A stretch of 64,000 nt of DNA from Spirodela intermedia (Eukaryota > Streptophyta > Magnoliopsida > Alismatales > Araceae): assembly GCA_902729315.2 (NCBI GenBank), contig LR746270.1, positions 4,962,221 through 5,026,220 on the forward strand, read 5' to 3'. Numbering within the stretch: position 1 is the stretch's first letter; each line of letters opens with the position of its first letter. A model generated the notes under the pieces. The model ran no database searches, was not told the origin of the DNA, and saw only the letters and a program-made list of their open reading frames with translations. The translations under genes and the position numbers were made by a program. Below, one piece after another: positions 9,901-23,237 of this stretch.

Positions 9901-12900
9901 TTTCCAACCTGAAGACCCATGTTACTGGCATTAAAGACTAATCTGCGGAAAGCCAACAAAGGTTCTCTGGCCCAGAGTGACGCTTGTGTGATCTTTAGGC
10001 GATCATCCCAGTATTTCATCACTTTTGAGAATTTTGGCTCATCTGAATGAAATGATCTTTCTAAAAATGACTCGTCCCCCAAAACAGCGTGGAAGTCTTC
10101 CAATTCACATAACATATGAAGCTTCACGACAAATGGATATGCACGGATGTAAGAATCCATACCAGCTGCAGCCAAAGGTACAAGCAAAGCTTGTTTGCAC
10201 TGAGCTATTCTCTCAGAAATCGCAAACCGGTTTTTCTTCATCATTGCCTGAAGAATCTTGGCGAGGTCCATTTCAAAGGAAGCACTACTCTCGGATCCAT
10301 TACATAATAATCCTTCGTTAGCAGCTCCACTAAGATATTCCTCCATCAAATCCCACCGCCCGAGCCTCCAAGCTGCCTGCACACCCTGCATGCACCAAGT
10401 TTTCTTGAACTGAGGTATCCTAGAAATCAATCCATCCACATGAGTAACCATAGACTGAAGGTGGCACATGTTCAGGAAGCAGTTGAGAACATCAGAATGC
10501 CTCTGAACTGAGGTAGGCTCCATTTCCAGAGCCTGCTCGCAAGAAGTTAGGACTTCTGCCCAGTTTCCGGTCTTTTTATTAATTAGAAGTTGATCCTGAA
10601 GACTAGGTGATTTGCGCAGACTTGCCAAACCGGAGAGACCATCAGGCTCATCCATTCCACTGTAGATCTCCATTAAAAATGAGATGTCTCCATCAGTAAA
10701 GACGCCACTTTGTTCAGCTGCCGGATTGAAAGATCCTGACATTTCACGTACATATGATTCAAAGTATAGCAGAGCACGAGCATAGGCTTGGCAACGGAAA
10801 GAGGCTCTTGCAAGGGTAACCTTAGGAATTGCAGACAATAGTTCAGAAACATAACCACATTGGATCAGGAGGTTATCTGCATCACCAAGCGGTTCTACAA
10901 GGCTTTTTCCTTTGAGCTGTTGCTTAGAAGCCTGATGAGACTGCGATAGAGCAACTTGTTGCTTGAGATCATCCACCCATTGTCCTAGATTATCCAAAAG
11001 CGTGAATACAACCTGGACGCAGACCTCACCCTGGCCAACAGCAGAACCATAAACTGCACTGCCACAGTTCTCAGAAGCTGCGCCGTTAAGCACAGAGAGT
11101 ATCTCCTGAGTTATACTATGGCGTGCCTCCACTGTACCATGGCATACGACATTTAGAACTAGATAAGGTAGCAAATAAACGGCTGTCTGCATGTCATGTC
11201 GCACTATACCACGGCAAGCACTAAAAATACTCAAACGGGACCCAGTAGAGTTAGCAGTCAACTTTCTTACCCAAAAAAATATCCATCTTCTAAATGACAT
11301 CGAAGAACGGTAAATAGGGCCCGCAGATGTTGGGTCAGTCACACTTGGAAGTTGAAATCTAGATGTCAAACAAGGAGCGATTATATCCTTCACGTAATTA
11401 GAAAAACGATCCCACAACCTCTCACCCCTCCTTTCCATATCATTAAAGTAGCCTACATCTATTCCCTCAGAAGTCTCTGCTGATTCGCCCTGCAACTTTC
11501 CATCTAAAGATGCCTGGCAACCAGCAATCTTCAGCAGCTCTTGTATAGCCAAAGCGGCAGAATCTTGGACAACAGTCTCCGAGGCAGCTCTAAAAGCCCT
11601 TGCAAGATGCTTGTGGATCAGCTCAAAAATAAGATCATCGTCAGAGCATTCAATCTTGAAACGTTGAGAAGAAACCCCTACGAGACATGAAAGCCCCTTG
11701 AATTTATCTGGATCGACAGCACCAAGAGCTCCAAGGCAATCTGTGCACACCAACTTCAACTGCTGGCCCACTGTAGTCCTAGATTCCTCTGCACAGCCTC
11801 TAAGTAAGGATGAGATTAGAGAGCTCACCACATCCAAATCTGCAAATGCTTCACCAGCAATCAAAGAAGTAATATCCTCTCTCCTAGAATTCAAGAGTTT
11901 GCTTAATTCACAGGCCACCATATGCCTAACATTCAAGCTTTCATGTTTTAACCCATCAACAGCATCTCGTAATTGATCCCTCAGAGTCATTGAGCCACGT
12001 GCTTCCTGTATGACCTTATTTACCTTCGATAAAGCAGGAATATTGGGCAGCAAAGGAAGTTCTCTGATTTGTTGTTTCAATATTGAGCAATTTTCAACAA
12101 TAAGCTCTTCCAGTATCTCACCAATTTTGTTCAAGTGCAAAGATGGTTTCTCTGGATATCGTTCCAAGCAAGGGATAAATGCAGCGACAACTTGAGGAAT
12201 GACATGTTTCGTGCTGGAAGGTGAAACCTTTGTCAACTTTTTAATAAAAGAGTGCAACACTTCAAAACCCTTACCTTGAAGGGGTTCCTTCTCTATTGCA
12301 TGCAACACAAGAACCATAATCTTTGGCAGATACGTGCTAAGCTGTGGTCCCATCATCTCTATCAAATCCTCTATTCTCTTTAGGGCTTGTTTTTGCATCT
12401 GTATATCTTCTGAATGAAGCATTTTCCTGTCGATACTATTGAGAAGGCCAACAAAATGATTCTTCAAAAACCCCGGAAGGTCATTAGTACCTGTGAGGAT
12501 TCTAGCAACCTGCTGAATCATTCGTGGGACTCTGTAGTACAAGAGCAACCCAGCGTCAGATACTATGACATGTTATAATAATGGTATGAGAAGAAAAGAA
12601 TACCTTCTGTGAGGTCCATCCAGATCTTCATCTTCTATGGAGCACACAAGCTCATCAAGAAGTGCAGGTAATGCTGCAGAAAAAATTTCTTTGCTATCTG
12701 ATCCAGTTTGCACGTGATAAAATTGCAAGGCTGAAGATAAGTCATCTCCATCTGCATGAAGAAGGGCAAACGCCAGTACTTTTGGCAAGCAATTAACAAT
12801 CAAGGGCACTAAATCCGTGTTTAAATATTTTGCCAACTCGTGCATGATAAGAATGGCTTGTTCATTGTTCCTTTGAGAAAGAACAAGCTTAGGTACAATC

Positions 12901-15900
12901 ACAGGAACCATTCTACAAATAAGATCCTCAGTTTTAACCCCAAGAACCACCTCTGCGAATTTTCTAATCACTTCACGGCGACTGAGAAATCCTACACAAA
13001 GATGTTCAAACAACTCCTCAAGAATATGACCAAACTTGGAAATAAATTGTTCAAGTCCACATTTAAGACGAATATTGCAAGACCTTTGGATTAAATTTAA
13101 TGCAGTTGTTTGCACAGTAATGTGCCAACTATCAAGATGATCGACCAACAAAATAAGTGATTCAACAAAGAGATTATCATGAATGTCAACATAACTCATA
13201 ACCTCTGAGACTGATAAGAGAAGAGTTTCATGGATTTGTTGATCCTCAGATTCCAAAAAGGCACGCTTCAACCTTCTAAAAAAGTTCTGACCAGCTTTAT
13301 TGTTTTCATGACCCTCAGAAAACAAGCATTCCAAAATTCGACCCTCGAGGAAGCTGCTGATCTCTCTAGAAAATGCTTCTCTAACAGACTTCCTACTATG
13401 GAGAAGCAAGAAATCGATGCATTTTATCCATGTAGCTTTTGTCTCAAAAAGTATATCTCCGGTTACATGCCCCAATATTCTGGGCATTACGCCAACAGTT
13501 GCAATTTGAACCTCCTCAGATGAATCATCAAACACGAACTTAAAAAAGAGAGTCTGTATTTCAACAATATCAAAATCAGGCACGACATCATTGAAATGCC
13601 TCGGCGCATACAAGAGTCTGTCATCCCGGTGCCTTTTCTGTCTAACTCCGTTACACTGAGAGCACCAGAAACCTCTCGTAAGAAAGTCATGCGTCTGGAA
13701 TTGCCCTTCATCAGAGTCAGTTAAATATAACTTACAGGAACTTCCGTCCGTGCTATTCAATAAGCTGTGTAAACATGACAAGTAGCCGATTGACAGAGGA
13801 ACAAATCTGTGAGCTTGATTTTCTTTGTCGGTCCTCCAAATCCTGAAAATAAGAAGCAATAAATAGAAGCCTAGATAATATGGAAGCTAGCCACCATATG
13901 CAGCATCATCTTGCCAAGTGTAGAAAGCATTAAACCATTATCAATCAAAATCGCAAGAAGTGGAAACAAGCAGTCACATATAAGACAATCTGAAGCTTTT
14001 TGTAAGGAGCTTCCAGATACGAATACTGAACCTGGAAAATAGAGTTTGTTCTCCAGAGGGCCATAGAAGAAGTTAAAGTAGAGAAAGCAAGGTTATGAAC
14101 AAGAAGTTCGCAGGAGAGCATAACGGAAGATGTCAATATAGAAGACTGAGATAAATAATGGAATAATAAAAATTAAAACAAATACAGAAGGGTAACACCA
14201 GATGCCTATAATCAAATAGAAGAATAAATCTTCATCTAAACTGGAAACAAACGAAATAGCCCTCTGCAGACAGCCATGAGACTTTACATACAAAAGTCAC
14301 CCCTCCTGTCCGAGGGTCCTTATGATTGCTTTCATATCCTTCCAAAGCACTGCCAATCTTTAGATCAAATAAAATATCTCACACAGGAAAATCATAATGA
14401 GATCCATGGTAGCAAAGCATGCAGCCTCAGTATGATTAGTAAACGTATTTTCAAAAATGATGGTAACAAATATTATATGTTCAAAATATCAATATATTGA
14501 TAAAACATCTCTTTGGATGATCAGGAATACATGCTAATCAACCAAGAAAGAAAAGAGCGGGAGAAAGGCCCTCACATGGGCACAATTAAATAAGTAAAGC
14601 TAAAAGTTTTCCACCCCTCTATTACCTCAAAATATAATTATTTCGAAGAGCAAGATGACATAACTCATCTATGCCTAAATAATAGTTCATTCCTAGAAGC
14701 CAGCGCTGAATGCCAGGGCTGGTTATGCCTGTAGTGTCATATGTATACAGGCTAAAGCCTCAGACAAATTTTTACAGCCATTAAAATGATAGAAACCATT
14801 GAATTGTTCACCAGATTCCAGATCCTTCCTTATCTGGCTTCTTATTCTTGTATGCACACACAGACGTATGTATATATATGTCTACATGTGTTTACATGCA
14901 TAAGGCATACACACAAAGACAGCAGTCCAAAATCATGACTATCTACAAAACCTGTCAAAAGGAAAATTGACTTGAACGGACAAAAGTTGTCTCCCCGTAA
15001 ATGACTGTCATGAACTTGGTCGATGAATTTATAGATGCAACACAGATGGTCAAGACAGAGGAGAGATGTGAGTCACACAATTTTGTATGTAAAGGGGGCA
15101 TTCAGAGGTAAAATATCGTCATAGGGAGTTCTCACTTTTTGCATGTAGTCGTCTTTTAGCATGATTCCAACATAAATTATCTCATATCCCATACCATGTT
15201 TTCTGTTTAATATGAAGGAATACATTCCCGACCTGGTATATACCATAGAAACAAACGAAGCATAAAAGCAGATGAACTTTAGAAACATTTCTGGACTAAA
15301 ACTAACAAAAAGAAAATTGAGAAAAAAGACTGCGATACGTCGGGACTAATCCAGATGTAGAGGGTCATGGGGAGGATGTTTGGATCTGTTAATGAGTCAA
15401 TTATAATATAGACCTAATATGCCCACACTGTCTTGGACTAGTGTATTAGTTGCCATTTAGAATGTGGGCTCATTAGGCCCATATTAGGTTTTATGCTGTA
15501 CTCTACCCTCCTTTCTCTTAAGGCCACGATTAAACAGATTTTCCCACTTAACATGGTATTAGACGTTAGGATTCAACTTCCTAGGATTTCTCAAGATGCC
15601 GCCACTTCTACCACCACCCTTCAGCCTTTCCATTTACGACGGCCAAAGGGGAACCAGTGGCTCACTCATGTACTGCCAGAGTGTTGTAGCCCTGTATCAC
15701 TAGTCTATCTATCTTGCCAATGTCACCACCTGGCTTTTTTCCTTCATCTTACCTCCTCTTCTCTCTCCCCTCTCTGGCCTCGCTCACTGTTGAAAGCCGA
15801 CCATCCATAACCATTGGCACACGTCTTCATGAGACATAGGTTCTTCTACGTGCAATTCTTCTCCTTCAAGACATGAGGCATTATGGGTCAGATCCGAGCC

Positions 15901-18900
15901 ACAGGCTCTTATACGAGCAATTCTTCTCATTCAAAAAACAAAAGGGAGAAGAAGTCATGTAGAAGACCTTGGTGTGCCTTGAGGCTGATGTCTTCCTAAC
16001 CAGGCTCTACATTCTCTCAAAATAAAGTGCTCCCGCCAACTACTTGACGCTTGTCAACTGCACCACTGTGCTCCTCAACAGAAGACCCTTCAACACAGAC
16101 TTCTCCCAACTGTAACAAGTGGAGCAAATTCGATATGCAAGGCAGACCTTCAGGCGGTTTTCCAGCGAATCCATTAAAATATATACCAAAAAGGTCAAAT
16201 TGTCATTTAGAATGCAACTAATCCCTCCTCTCTCTATATATACAAAATACGTGAAGATGAAGTGTCAATTGATTTTCTCCGTTTATACAAAAAGATTTTC
16301 TCCTTTTATTTTAACATCATCATCAAATCACAAGTGCGTGCTTGACTATAACCCAACCGCAAAGATGATAAGCAGAAGCATCAGTTTCATCTCTGTAAGC
16401 ATACCCTTACTGGAGACAGAATCGATAAGATTCAAAAGCAAGTCAGTTTCGGTAACAAAACTTATAATCTAGTAAGCATAATCTAAATACAAGTGAAGCA
16501 AATGGACTTACTCCAGTCTCCTAAAACAATGTTCAAGCAGACATCCACCAGAATAGAACACAATCACTGGCATTGAAATGACAGCCTCAGCTCGAACCTC
16601 TTGGTCTTTATCATGGAGGGCCAACTCCAGAATTTCAAGATATCTCTCTACGGTATGGTTAGCTCTGATCTTCGAGAGAATCTGAATACATAAGCATTTG
16701 ATCTTCGTGATATGATGGGACTGACCAAAAACAGAAGGTTGAACCCACACCAATTTCTCCAAATTGAGGACATCTGTGCGATCAGGAGTGTCAACACTAA
16801 TATTTCCCTCATCATTTTTGTAATCATCTTTGAATATTTTCACATTCCCAGGGAAAGCGGCTGCATCAATACTATCTTAAATAAATAAATAGGAAAACTA
16901 TGAGACTGTACACAAATTAAATGGTCCAATAAGGGTAGAATTAGATAAAGTAATCACAAATAAAGTATTTCATGCGTTAACCTCTCCTTTCAGGATAGGC
17001 TATCAAATCTAGAAAGAGTGAAACTCAGATTCACCTTGAAATAGCAATATGCCATGAACTGCCTCCAAATAGAGCGGAACATCAAATTTGAGAGAATTAC
17101 CGTCTTTTACCTACACAAGGACACTACTCTTCAGTACAGTATACAAAGAACAAGCAAATATGAAATGTGATTAGAATAACTAATCAGAATCGAAATTTTG
17201 GCAAATTTCATGGACCTCATTGCAAATCCAACGCATCCAGCAAAGAGCTTGGCAAAAAACAATAGTTGACAAACTGGTTGGCTGATAGCTACAGAACACA
17301 AGAGAGAGCTTGCTGAGAGCCATTATTGCAATTTCTGGTTTCACATGAATGTCCCTGATGTAACCAGGTCTCAGAAAGTCAATAAATGACAAAAGCAATC
17401 TTCGCATGTCATCTGCAGAGTCTATTCTTGGATCACGTGTTAACGAACAGATACCCTCGGCATCCTCATGAATATCTGCACTGGAAAGGGTTTTACACTC
17501 ATCTCTCCTTTGGCGTTTATGCTTCAAAGTAGAAATGTTCTGGGACGGTCTCTTTTGTCCAACAGAAGTTCTAGCAAGTGCACCACTTTCCAAGGATAAA
17601 TCCATATCACAATCAATACGAGCACCTTCTCCAATCAATTCAGAACCAAGTATACCAACAGCAACCTTGATGCAAATAATTAATGGCGGGCAAGATTTAT
17701 CAGAATAAAGCAACTTTACAAGAATGCCTGGTCTCCAAATATGTATAGAGCAAATTTTAGCAATGCGAACATATGCATTGCACAATGCTACCTGGAGAAA
17801 TATGCCAGTCAACACTCTACACTGAGTATAAAGATGATAAGACGAAAAAATAATATTTCCAACGGGAAAATTATTTGAGAAATAAAAGAACTTGGTGAAA
17901 GAACATTGAACCTTCAGCTCTGAACTTTCTGTTTTTAATATTGATTTAGCAAAAGCAGTGACCACATCATTAGCAGTGGATTCTACGACGTCATCCAGAA
18001 CAGCAGAGTGAAGCACATGAAAGCATGCACCTACAGTTGAATCATACTCCGAAATCCTGTGAGATCACAAAAGAAATGTCTCTGAGGTTATTCCACAAAA
18101 TTAGATTTGAAGTGAGAAGGTGTCTGAATTTGTCCGTTAGTCATAGGAGGGGAATCAGAGAAAAGCATCTACAACGGTATTAAAGAAATAAGAAGCAATA
18201 TAATTATCAGAAACCAACCAATGAGGATATCATTTTCCAGGAATAATCAGCAAAAGCCATAGATCGAAATATTGCATCCAGAAACCACCGGGAACACTTG
18301 AACACAAGCGTGGGAACATCCACTCAGGAAAGCTCTGCAGGTCAAACATATATGGGGTACTCAAAAATTAGACTCTAGATTGTGGCAAAAATTAAAGTCG
18401 AATAAAATAATATTGAACACTGGTGATTCGGATGGATACACGAACGGAGTGGGACATGAAGCCGGAAGCAATGGGCATGAACAGGTAGGATGAAGACAGG
18501 ATGAGTCGTGACAAGCAGGATATAGAAGGTTCTCGTTCGACTGCTCCTATCATACATCCAGACGCCCATCTCCCTTATCAAGGAATAGAATCAGACCGGG
18601 CGTAGAAAACTGTACAACACCACTAGTGCAACACCATTATCAAAACAATCCCTAGCGAATTTGGCCATAGAACACCGTTGAAAATCAAGAACACACAACA
18701 GACGGCAAGAAACAAAGGACATAAGGTACCAAGGAATCATGGATTGGAGAAACTAAACAAGAACCAATTTCACCTTTTGCAAAGTTTGTCTTGCTAAAGA
18801 TAGTGAAGCTAAAAGATGGAGATCGTTTTGGACCAAGAATGGACTGGAGGAGGACACAAAACTAATATTTCAACAAATCAACGACTACTTACAAAAAAAT

Positions 18901-20634
18901 CAGAGATCCCATTGTCAAATTCATTCATAGGAAAGAGAGAGGAAGAAAAAAGAAGGTGACTAGCTCAGTGCTAAATGGTTTAGGGAATAAGTGAGCAGTT
19001 CTTTTTTAACGATTATTGGAATTTATTTGAGGCATAAAGTACTCTTTTTTATTTAAGGAGATTGTCAACGGGCAACTGCAAACAGCAGTGGTGTACATCA
19101 TCGTGATTTTACCATTGCATATCCCATTTGATTTTCTTCATATTACATGCAGATGGCACGTTCCATTAAAACTCGTGTGCACTTTGTCTCATTTTTCAAG
19201 TTTGAATACATCTGTACAGGAAAAATATAATATATTGGTTTATGTGGGAAAGATCACCGAAAGTCTCAAACGCTTGACAATATTTTTGTAGGAAGATTTT
19301 TTTTCCATTTTTACGAGAATAATCTTCAAGAGATGAGAAAAGGCATGAATTACGGAGATATTCAACTGATGAATGTGAAATACCTGATCACAGGAAGCTC
19401 CATCTTGTCTTCTAATATGTAACATATTGATCGAATAAGATTCTCGGCAGGAACAATATCCACACCCACTGTGACAGCAATAATGCGTGCAAAGTCAAAA
19501 CAAGCCTATAAATCACGAACAAAGAAGACATTAAAAAAAAGGAAGAATTCTAACGAACAAAATGTAGATCATAAATAATTCAAAATAAGTCCGAGAAGCC
19601 TGAGACCCACCATGTGCAAAATCTCGTCTCCATAGCACAAAAGATAACAGGTGCCATAAATAAACGATGGCCTAGCCAGCCCACACACATGCCGAGTTCC
19701 TTCAGTTAGACACTTATTAATGAGTTTAATGGTCCATGCAGCCATAGATTGCCATCTTGCCTTTCCTGTGATATCGATTAGAACGCCTGGGCCATCTGTA
19801 GGCCGAAGGCAAGCTGGAAGCTCGCCTAGAAGTGAAGGTAAATCGGCAATCCCAGCAAAGGACTCCTGGAAGCACTTTAGCGACACTTTAGCTGATTTAG
19901 GCGACATTGATACGTCTGCACGACTTGATGCTACAACTAAAATATCTGTTTAAGCTAGTGTCAGAGGTAAGATTCGGTAGAATGCCTTCCTCAAAAAGTC
20001 TAAGCGAGAAAAGTAGATCAGGAATGTAGTCGCGCACCCTCGATAACCTCCATCGCATCCAAGAAGAACTGACGATAGGCCTCCCTGTCTGAAACACGTA
20101 GCAAAGAGAGAAGGGAGATGACCGCCTCAAAAATCACACCATGACGAGCACTGCAAAATTTGGAGTTAAAAATACTAAAACTTCTAAATAAAGCAATAGG
20201 CGAGAGAATACGAAATACTTCTAAGGCTAGGGCTAGAGAATTCAACTGGAAAGCAGGTTCGGAGAAGAACGGAACGATGCGACCGATGACAGGGAGGACG
20301 GCCGCGGCCTTCCCTTGGAAGAAGACGTCCGGGAAGTTCTTAGCAGTGTGGGATAGCAGCTTCAGCACAGCCGTGATCTCTCTCTCCTTATCTGCCAGGA
20401 AATGCCGTCATTGACCAACGAGACATGGACGAGAGCAAACGGCGGGAAACCAGCGAAAACGTAACGGCGCGCACCGGTGACCGAAGGCAGGACGTATGTT
20501 TGGAGGAGGTTCGGGATGATGTTGCGCAGAGGATCATTTCCACCTACCCTGGCGGCAGCGGAGGAGGAGGAGCCGGAGCCGGAACCGGAGATGCGCTCCC
20601 GCAGCGCGCGGATTAGCTCTGGGAGGCTCGCCAT
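6982..20634 (-). CDS. ATR: Serine/threonine-protein kinase ATR, complete (15 coding exons)
   Basis: PIKK-family kinase that signals single-stranded DNA and replication stress in the nucleus. Coding exons (minus): 20634-20475, 20391-20247, 20150-20038, 19945-19611, 19505-19384, 18056-17912, 17791-17216, 17110-17035, 16860-16512, 13842-12604, 12531-9162, 9054-8485, 8170-7547, 7462-7268, 7149-6982. They total 8187 nt (2728 aa; Arabidopsis ATR is about 2700), uninterrupted. Visible parts: helical HEAT-like repeats over the N-terminal half; a basic patch K-H-K-R-Q-R-R near 430-436 (likely NLS); a UME-like region around 1190-1290; a FAT domain about 1640-2270; the kinase domain about 2400-2640 with KPKDDLRKD, GDRHGENI (catalytic Asp2566) and the D-F-S metal site (Asp2585); and FATC at the end (IWWMAWF). 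Exon 11 alone is 3.37 kb. Intron 9 (2.67 kb) holds a Copia fragment. All key kinase residues are present. Confidence 0.96.
15387..15553 (+). mobile_element. Short Copia-type LTR inside ATR intron 9 (antisense to ATR)
   Basis: The 167-bp segment begins TGTTAATGAG and ends CTTAACA, followed at 15554 by TGGTATTAGACG, a mutated tRNA-Met primer site. This is the 5'LTR-to-PBS junction of a Copia element. Orientation is opposite to ATR, so LTR terminators or promoters would act on the other strand. Both ends are read by eye. Confidence 0.55.
15554..16118 (+). mobile_element. Internal remnant following the intronic Copia LTR
   Basis: After the primer site an ATG-led frame (about 15596) gives a short Pro/Leu-rich protein with early stops. 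The following GC-richer sequence contrasts with the AT-rich ATR intron on both sides. No gag or pol motif is recognised, so this may be a short non-autonomous (TRIM-like) or deleted element. The right boundary is uncertain and the 3' LTR was not found. Confidence 0.35.
20441..20449. promoter_or_regulatory. E2F-type site (TTTCCCGCC) in ATR intron 1
   Basis: GGCGGGAAA on the plus strand, TTTCCCGCC on the coding strand, within the 83-bp first intron of ATR, about 190 bp inside the start codon. It matches the plant E2F consensus TTTSSCGC. An S-phase role is inferred. Confidence 0.4.
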
Positions 20635-20639
20635 CGGAT

Positions 20640-21868
20640 CGAGTTCCCCCCCACGGAGCTCTCTCTCATCACCGCACCATCTCCCCAGGGCGGAGAAACC
20701 ACAAGCGCTTCGAAGGCAAAGGTAAAATGGCGGCAAAGCATGGGCCTTATTGCTGACATACAAGGCGAACCACGATAGCTTTGGACTTATTAGGCGAGTG
20801 CCAGTGGGCCCATATAAGGCCAATAGGACCCTATTGGACTTATATATTGTCCTCCCAAGCGCAAATAGGAGGCCGGCCGATGGGGATGGAGAGGCCTATA
20901 ATTCTGAGGGGGGCCGGGCTCGGATAGTAATGGGCCCACAAGCCCAAACGCTGTTTTCTTTCTAAAGTTGTCGCCTCATGTGGGTCCCACAATGGAACCC
21001 AGACCCCCGATGAGGTAAGCCTTTAAATAATAGTTAATCCCAGGGTCCGAAACCAAATAAGCATCTCGATAAATGATAAAATATTTTCCCCTATTTTAGG
21101 ACCAGATATTTGACGAGGGGGTTATTGACGCGAGAAACTCACCAGGTGGGTCCGTACGGGTACCCGATAATTTGAGCCTAGTGGGCCCCATTCTTCCCCA
21201 CGGCGATCCGTCTGAATCTTTGACTGACGTCAGCGCAGGGCAGTTGGGCCAGTTCAGAAGTGGGACCCACCAATTTTTCTCTTGCCTTGGGTCACAAAAA
21301 GCAACGGGAAAACAGCCGGTAGGGAGTCCAATCCGACGTGGTGTAGGGATAATCATACTTGGATTTTTTTACATGCTAACTTAATCGATTAATTAACAGA
21401 ATTGATTACTCGCACGAACGGCACGTGCCAGAAGAGTCTGGTTCAGATGACTGCAGACCATGAGATGGGCCCACAAATAGTCCTCGCCTTGATGATGGGT
21501 AGATCTACGTGGCTCAGAGGTCCGGCTCGCGCGTGTCAAGAGGAGGAAAAGGGTGATGGATAGATGCCTTGGGAATATTCTCTTCCACACCGTGAGTCCT
21601 CATCTCCGCCGCCCCCGTAATGGTGAGGTAGGCGGCGGGTGGATGGCGAGGATTGGTCTTCCCCGGAGGTCTGGCCAAGGACGCTAACCGCCTCCGGGCC
21701 CAGACCTGCGGGTATAAAATGCCCGTCGCCCTCCGCCCTCACCTGCAGCGCTTTATGTGCGGGACACCCTCTTATCGGAGATCCAGTAAGGTTCTCCAGG
21801 GTTCCTTCCCGCCGGAGTTTGTCTCCTTTCTTCGGGGAGGTGAGAGGGCAGAGAGGGGGGAAGCGACG
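20640..21868. promoter_or_regulatory. Divergent intergenic promoter between ATR and the CRAL-TRIO gene
   Basis: A 1.2-kb gap between two divergently transcribed genes. It contains repeated site II-type motifs TGGGCC/TGGGCT: 20741, 20805, 20931 (palindromic, both strands), 20941 (minus), 21182, 21245 and 21466. Several sit inside GTGGGCCCAC-like or GTGGGTCCCAC palindromes. Site II elements bind TCP factors in replication, ribosomal and housekeeping promoters. Which motif serves which gene cannot be told from sequence. Confidence 0.5.
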
Positions 21869-22721
21869 ATGGCCAGCGGCGTCCCCGTCACGGCATCTCC
21901 TCCTCGTCCTCCTCCGCATCCGGTAATGGAGGAGGAAGACGAGGGCCTCTTCCGCCTCCTGGATGAGCTCGAGGTCTTCGAGGTTCAGGGCCGGGACAAG
22001 CGCGGCCGCCGGATCCTCCGCGTCGTCGGAAAGTTCTTCCCCGGTAAGGAGGTTTCTTGCGATTCTGGCCGATTCTTCTGCCGCTTTTGTTGTGGAGGGG
22101 GAAATAACGGAAGATTGTGTGTTGCAGCGAGGGTTATCAAGCCGGCGACTCTGGTTAGGTATTTGGAGAGGAGGATCTTCCCGGAGCTGCTGGGGAAGAA
22201 GGGGAAGGGAGGACCCTTCGTCATCGTGTACGTGCACACCTACGTGCAGAGGCTCGAGAACTTCCCCGGCGTCTCTGCCCTTCGATCCATCTACGAGAGC
22301 CTCTCGCCGGCCGTCCGGGACAACCTCGAGGCCGTCTTCTTCGTTCACCCCGGTCTCCAATCCCGGCTGTTCTTCGCCACCTTCGGCCGCTTCCTCTTCA
22401 GCGCCGGGTAAGGGATTCCCTTCTCCCAGTACTAAAAAACCTGAATCGAACCAGCCGATCAATTATGTAACGCCTTCTCCGATCGACGGTGGCAGGCTGT
22501 ACGGGAAGCTCAGATACATGAACCGGCTGGAGTTCCTGTGGGAGCACATCAGGAGGGGAGAGGTGGAGGTCCCGGAGTTCGTCCTCGACCACGACGAGGA
22601 ACTGGAGCACCGCCCCCTCATGGACTACGGCCTCGAGAGCGACTACCAGCACCACCGCGCCTACGACGCCCCCGCCATGGACTCCGCCTCCTCCATGCAC
22701 TCCCTCCGCTGCATCTCCTAG
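21869..22721 (+). CDS. Small divergent CRAL-TRIO (Sec14-like) protein, At4g35750-like
   Basis: Coding exons 21869-22043, 22128-22407, 22496-22721 (681 nt, 226 aa), GT-AG with matching phases. The N terminus is Pro/Glu-rich (1-30). The core reads R-I-L-R-V-V-G-K-F-F-P, then F-V-I-V-Y-V-H-T-Y-V-Q, then A-V-F-F-V-H-P-G-L-Q and L-Y-G-K-L-R-Y-M-N-R-L. That is the layout of the divergent CRAL-TRIO fold found in plant Sec14-cytosolic-factor-like and animal GDAP2/BNIP-related proteins. Plant members are about 200-225 aa and uncharacterised; lipid binding is only inferred. The 84-bp intron 1 has no stop in frame, so a retained form would still be open. The tail is acidic then Ser-rich. Close to the divergent ATR gene. 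Confidence 0.8.
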
Positions 22722-23180
22722 CCCACCTCCTCCTCCCCTAATCCCATCAAATCCTTGTAGATCTCGATCTCCCCCGCCGTGAAGCACCTGTAAGAAGCGC
22801 GAGCAGTTGCACGAAGCAGTAAACTGCTCCGGGATTCCGCGTCCTCTGGGTTGGACGGGCTTCAGGGCTGGCGCCGGCCGCCGCCCAGGGTTTCGGCCGC
22901 CTCTATGGTGATAAAATCTTGTACAGAGAATGGGCCCCATCTTGCCGGAACGGACAAACTTCCAACTTGAGCGAGTCACGTCCCGTCCACATCCATTAAA
23001 TGATTAAGTTCTCACCTCATATATATTATCCTGTTTGTTATGTATTTTATATGGCAAGTCCTAGGATAGTGTAAAATGTCTGAATTACCATATAAAATAA
23101 GCTCTATATACGCATAAAAACGTAACTTACTTGGGTCGTGAAACTTGCTTGTGTCATGTCCTCGCCACATCAGTGGACAT

Positions 23181-23237
<57 letters not shown>

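Noticed and set aside
18215-18335. Exon-like segment in ATR intron 5 (preceded by ctgcag, followed by gttggt, about 30 open codons)
   Set aside because: The open frame has a stop just after the apparent acceptor, and the exons at 19505-19384 and 18056-17912 join in frame with conserved sequence without it.
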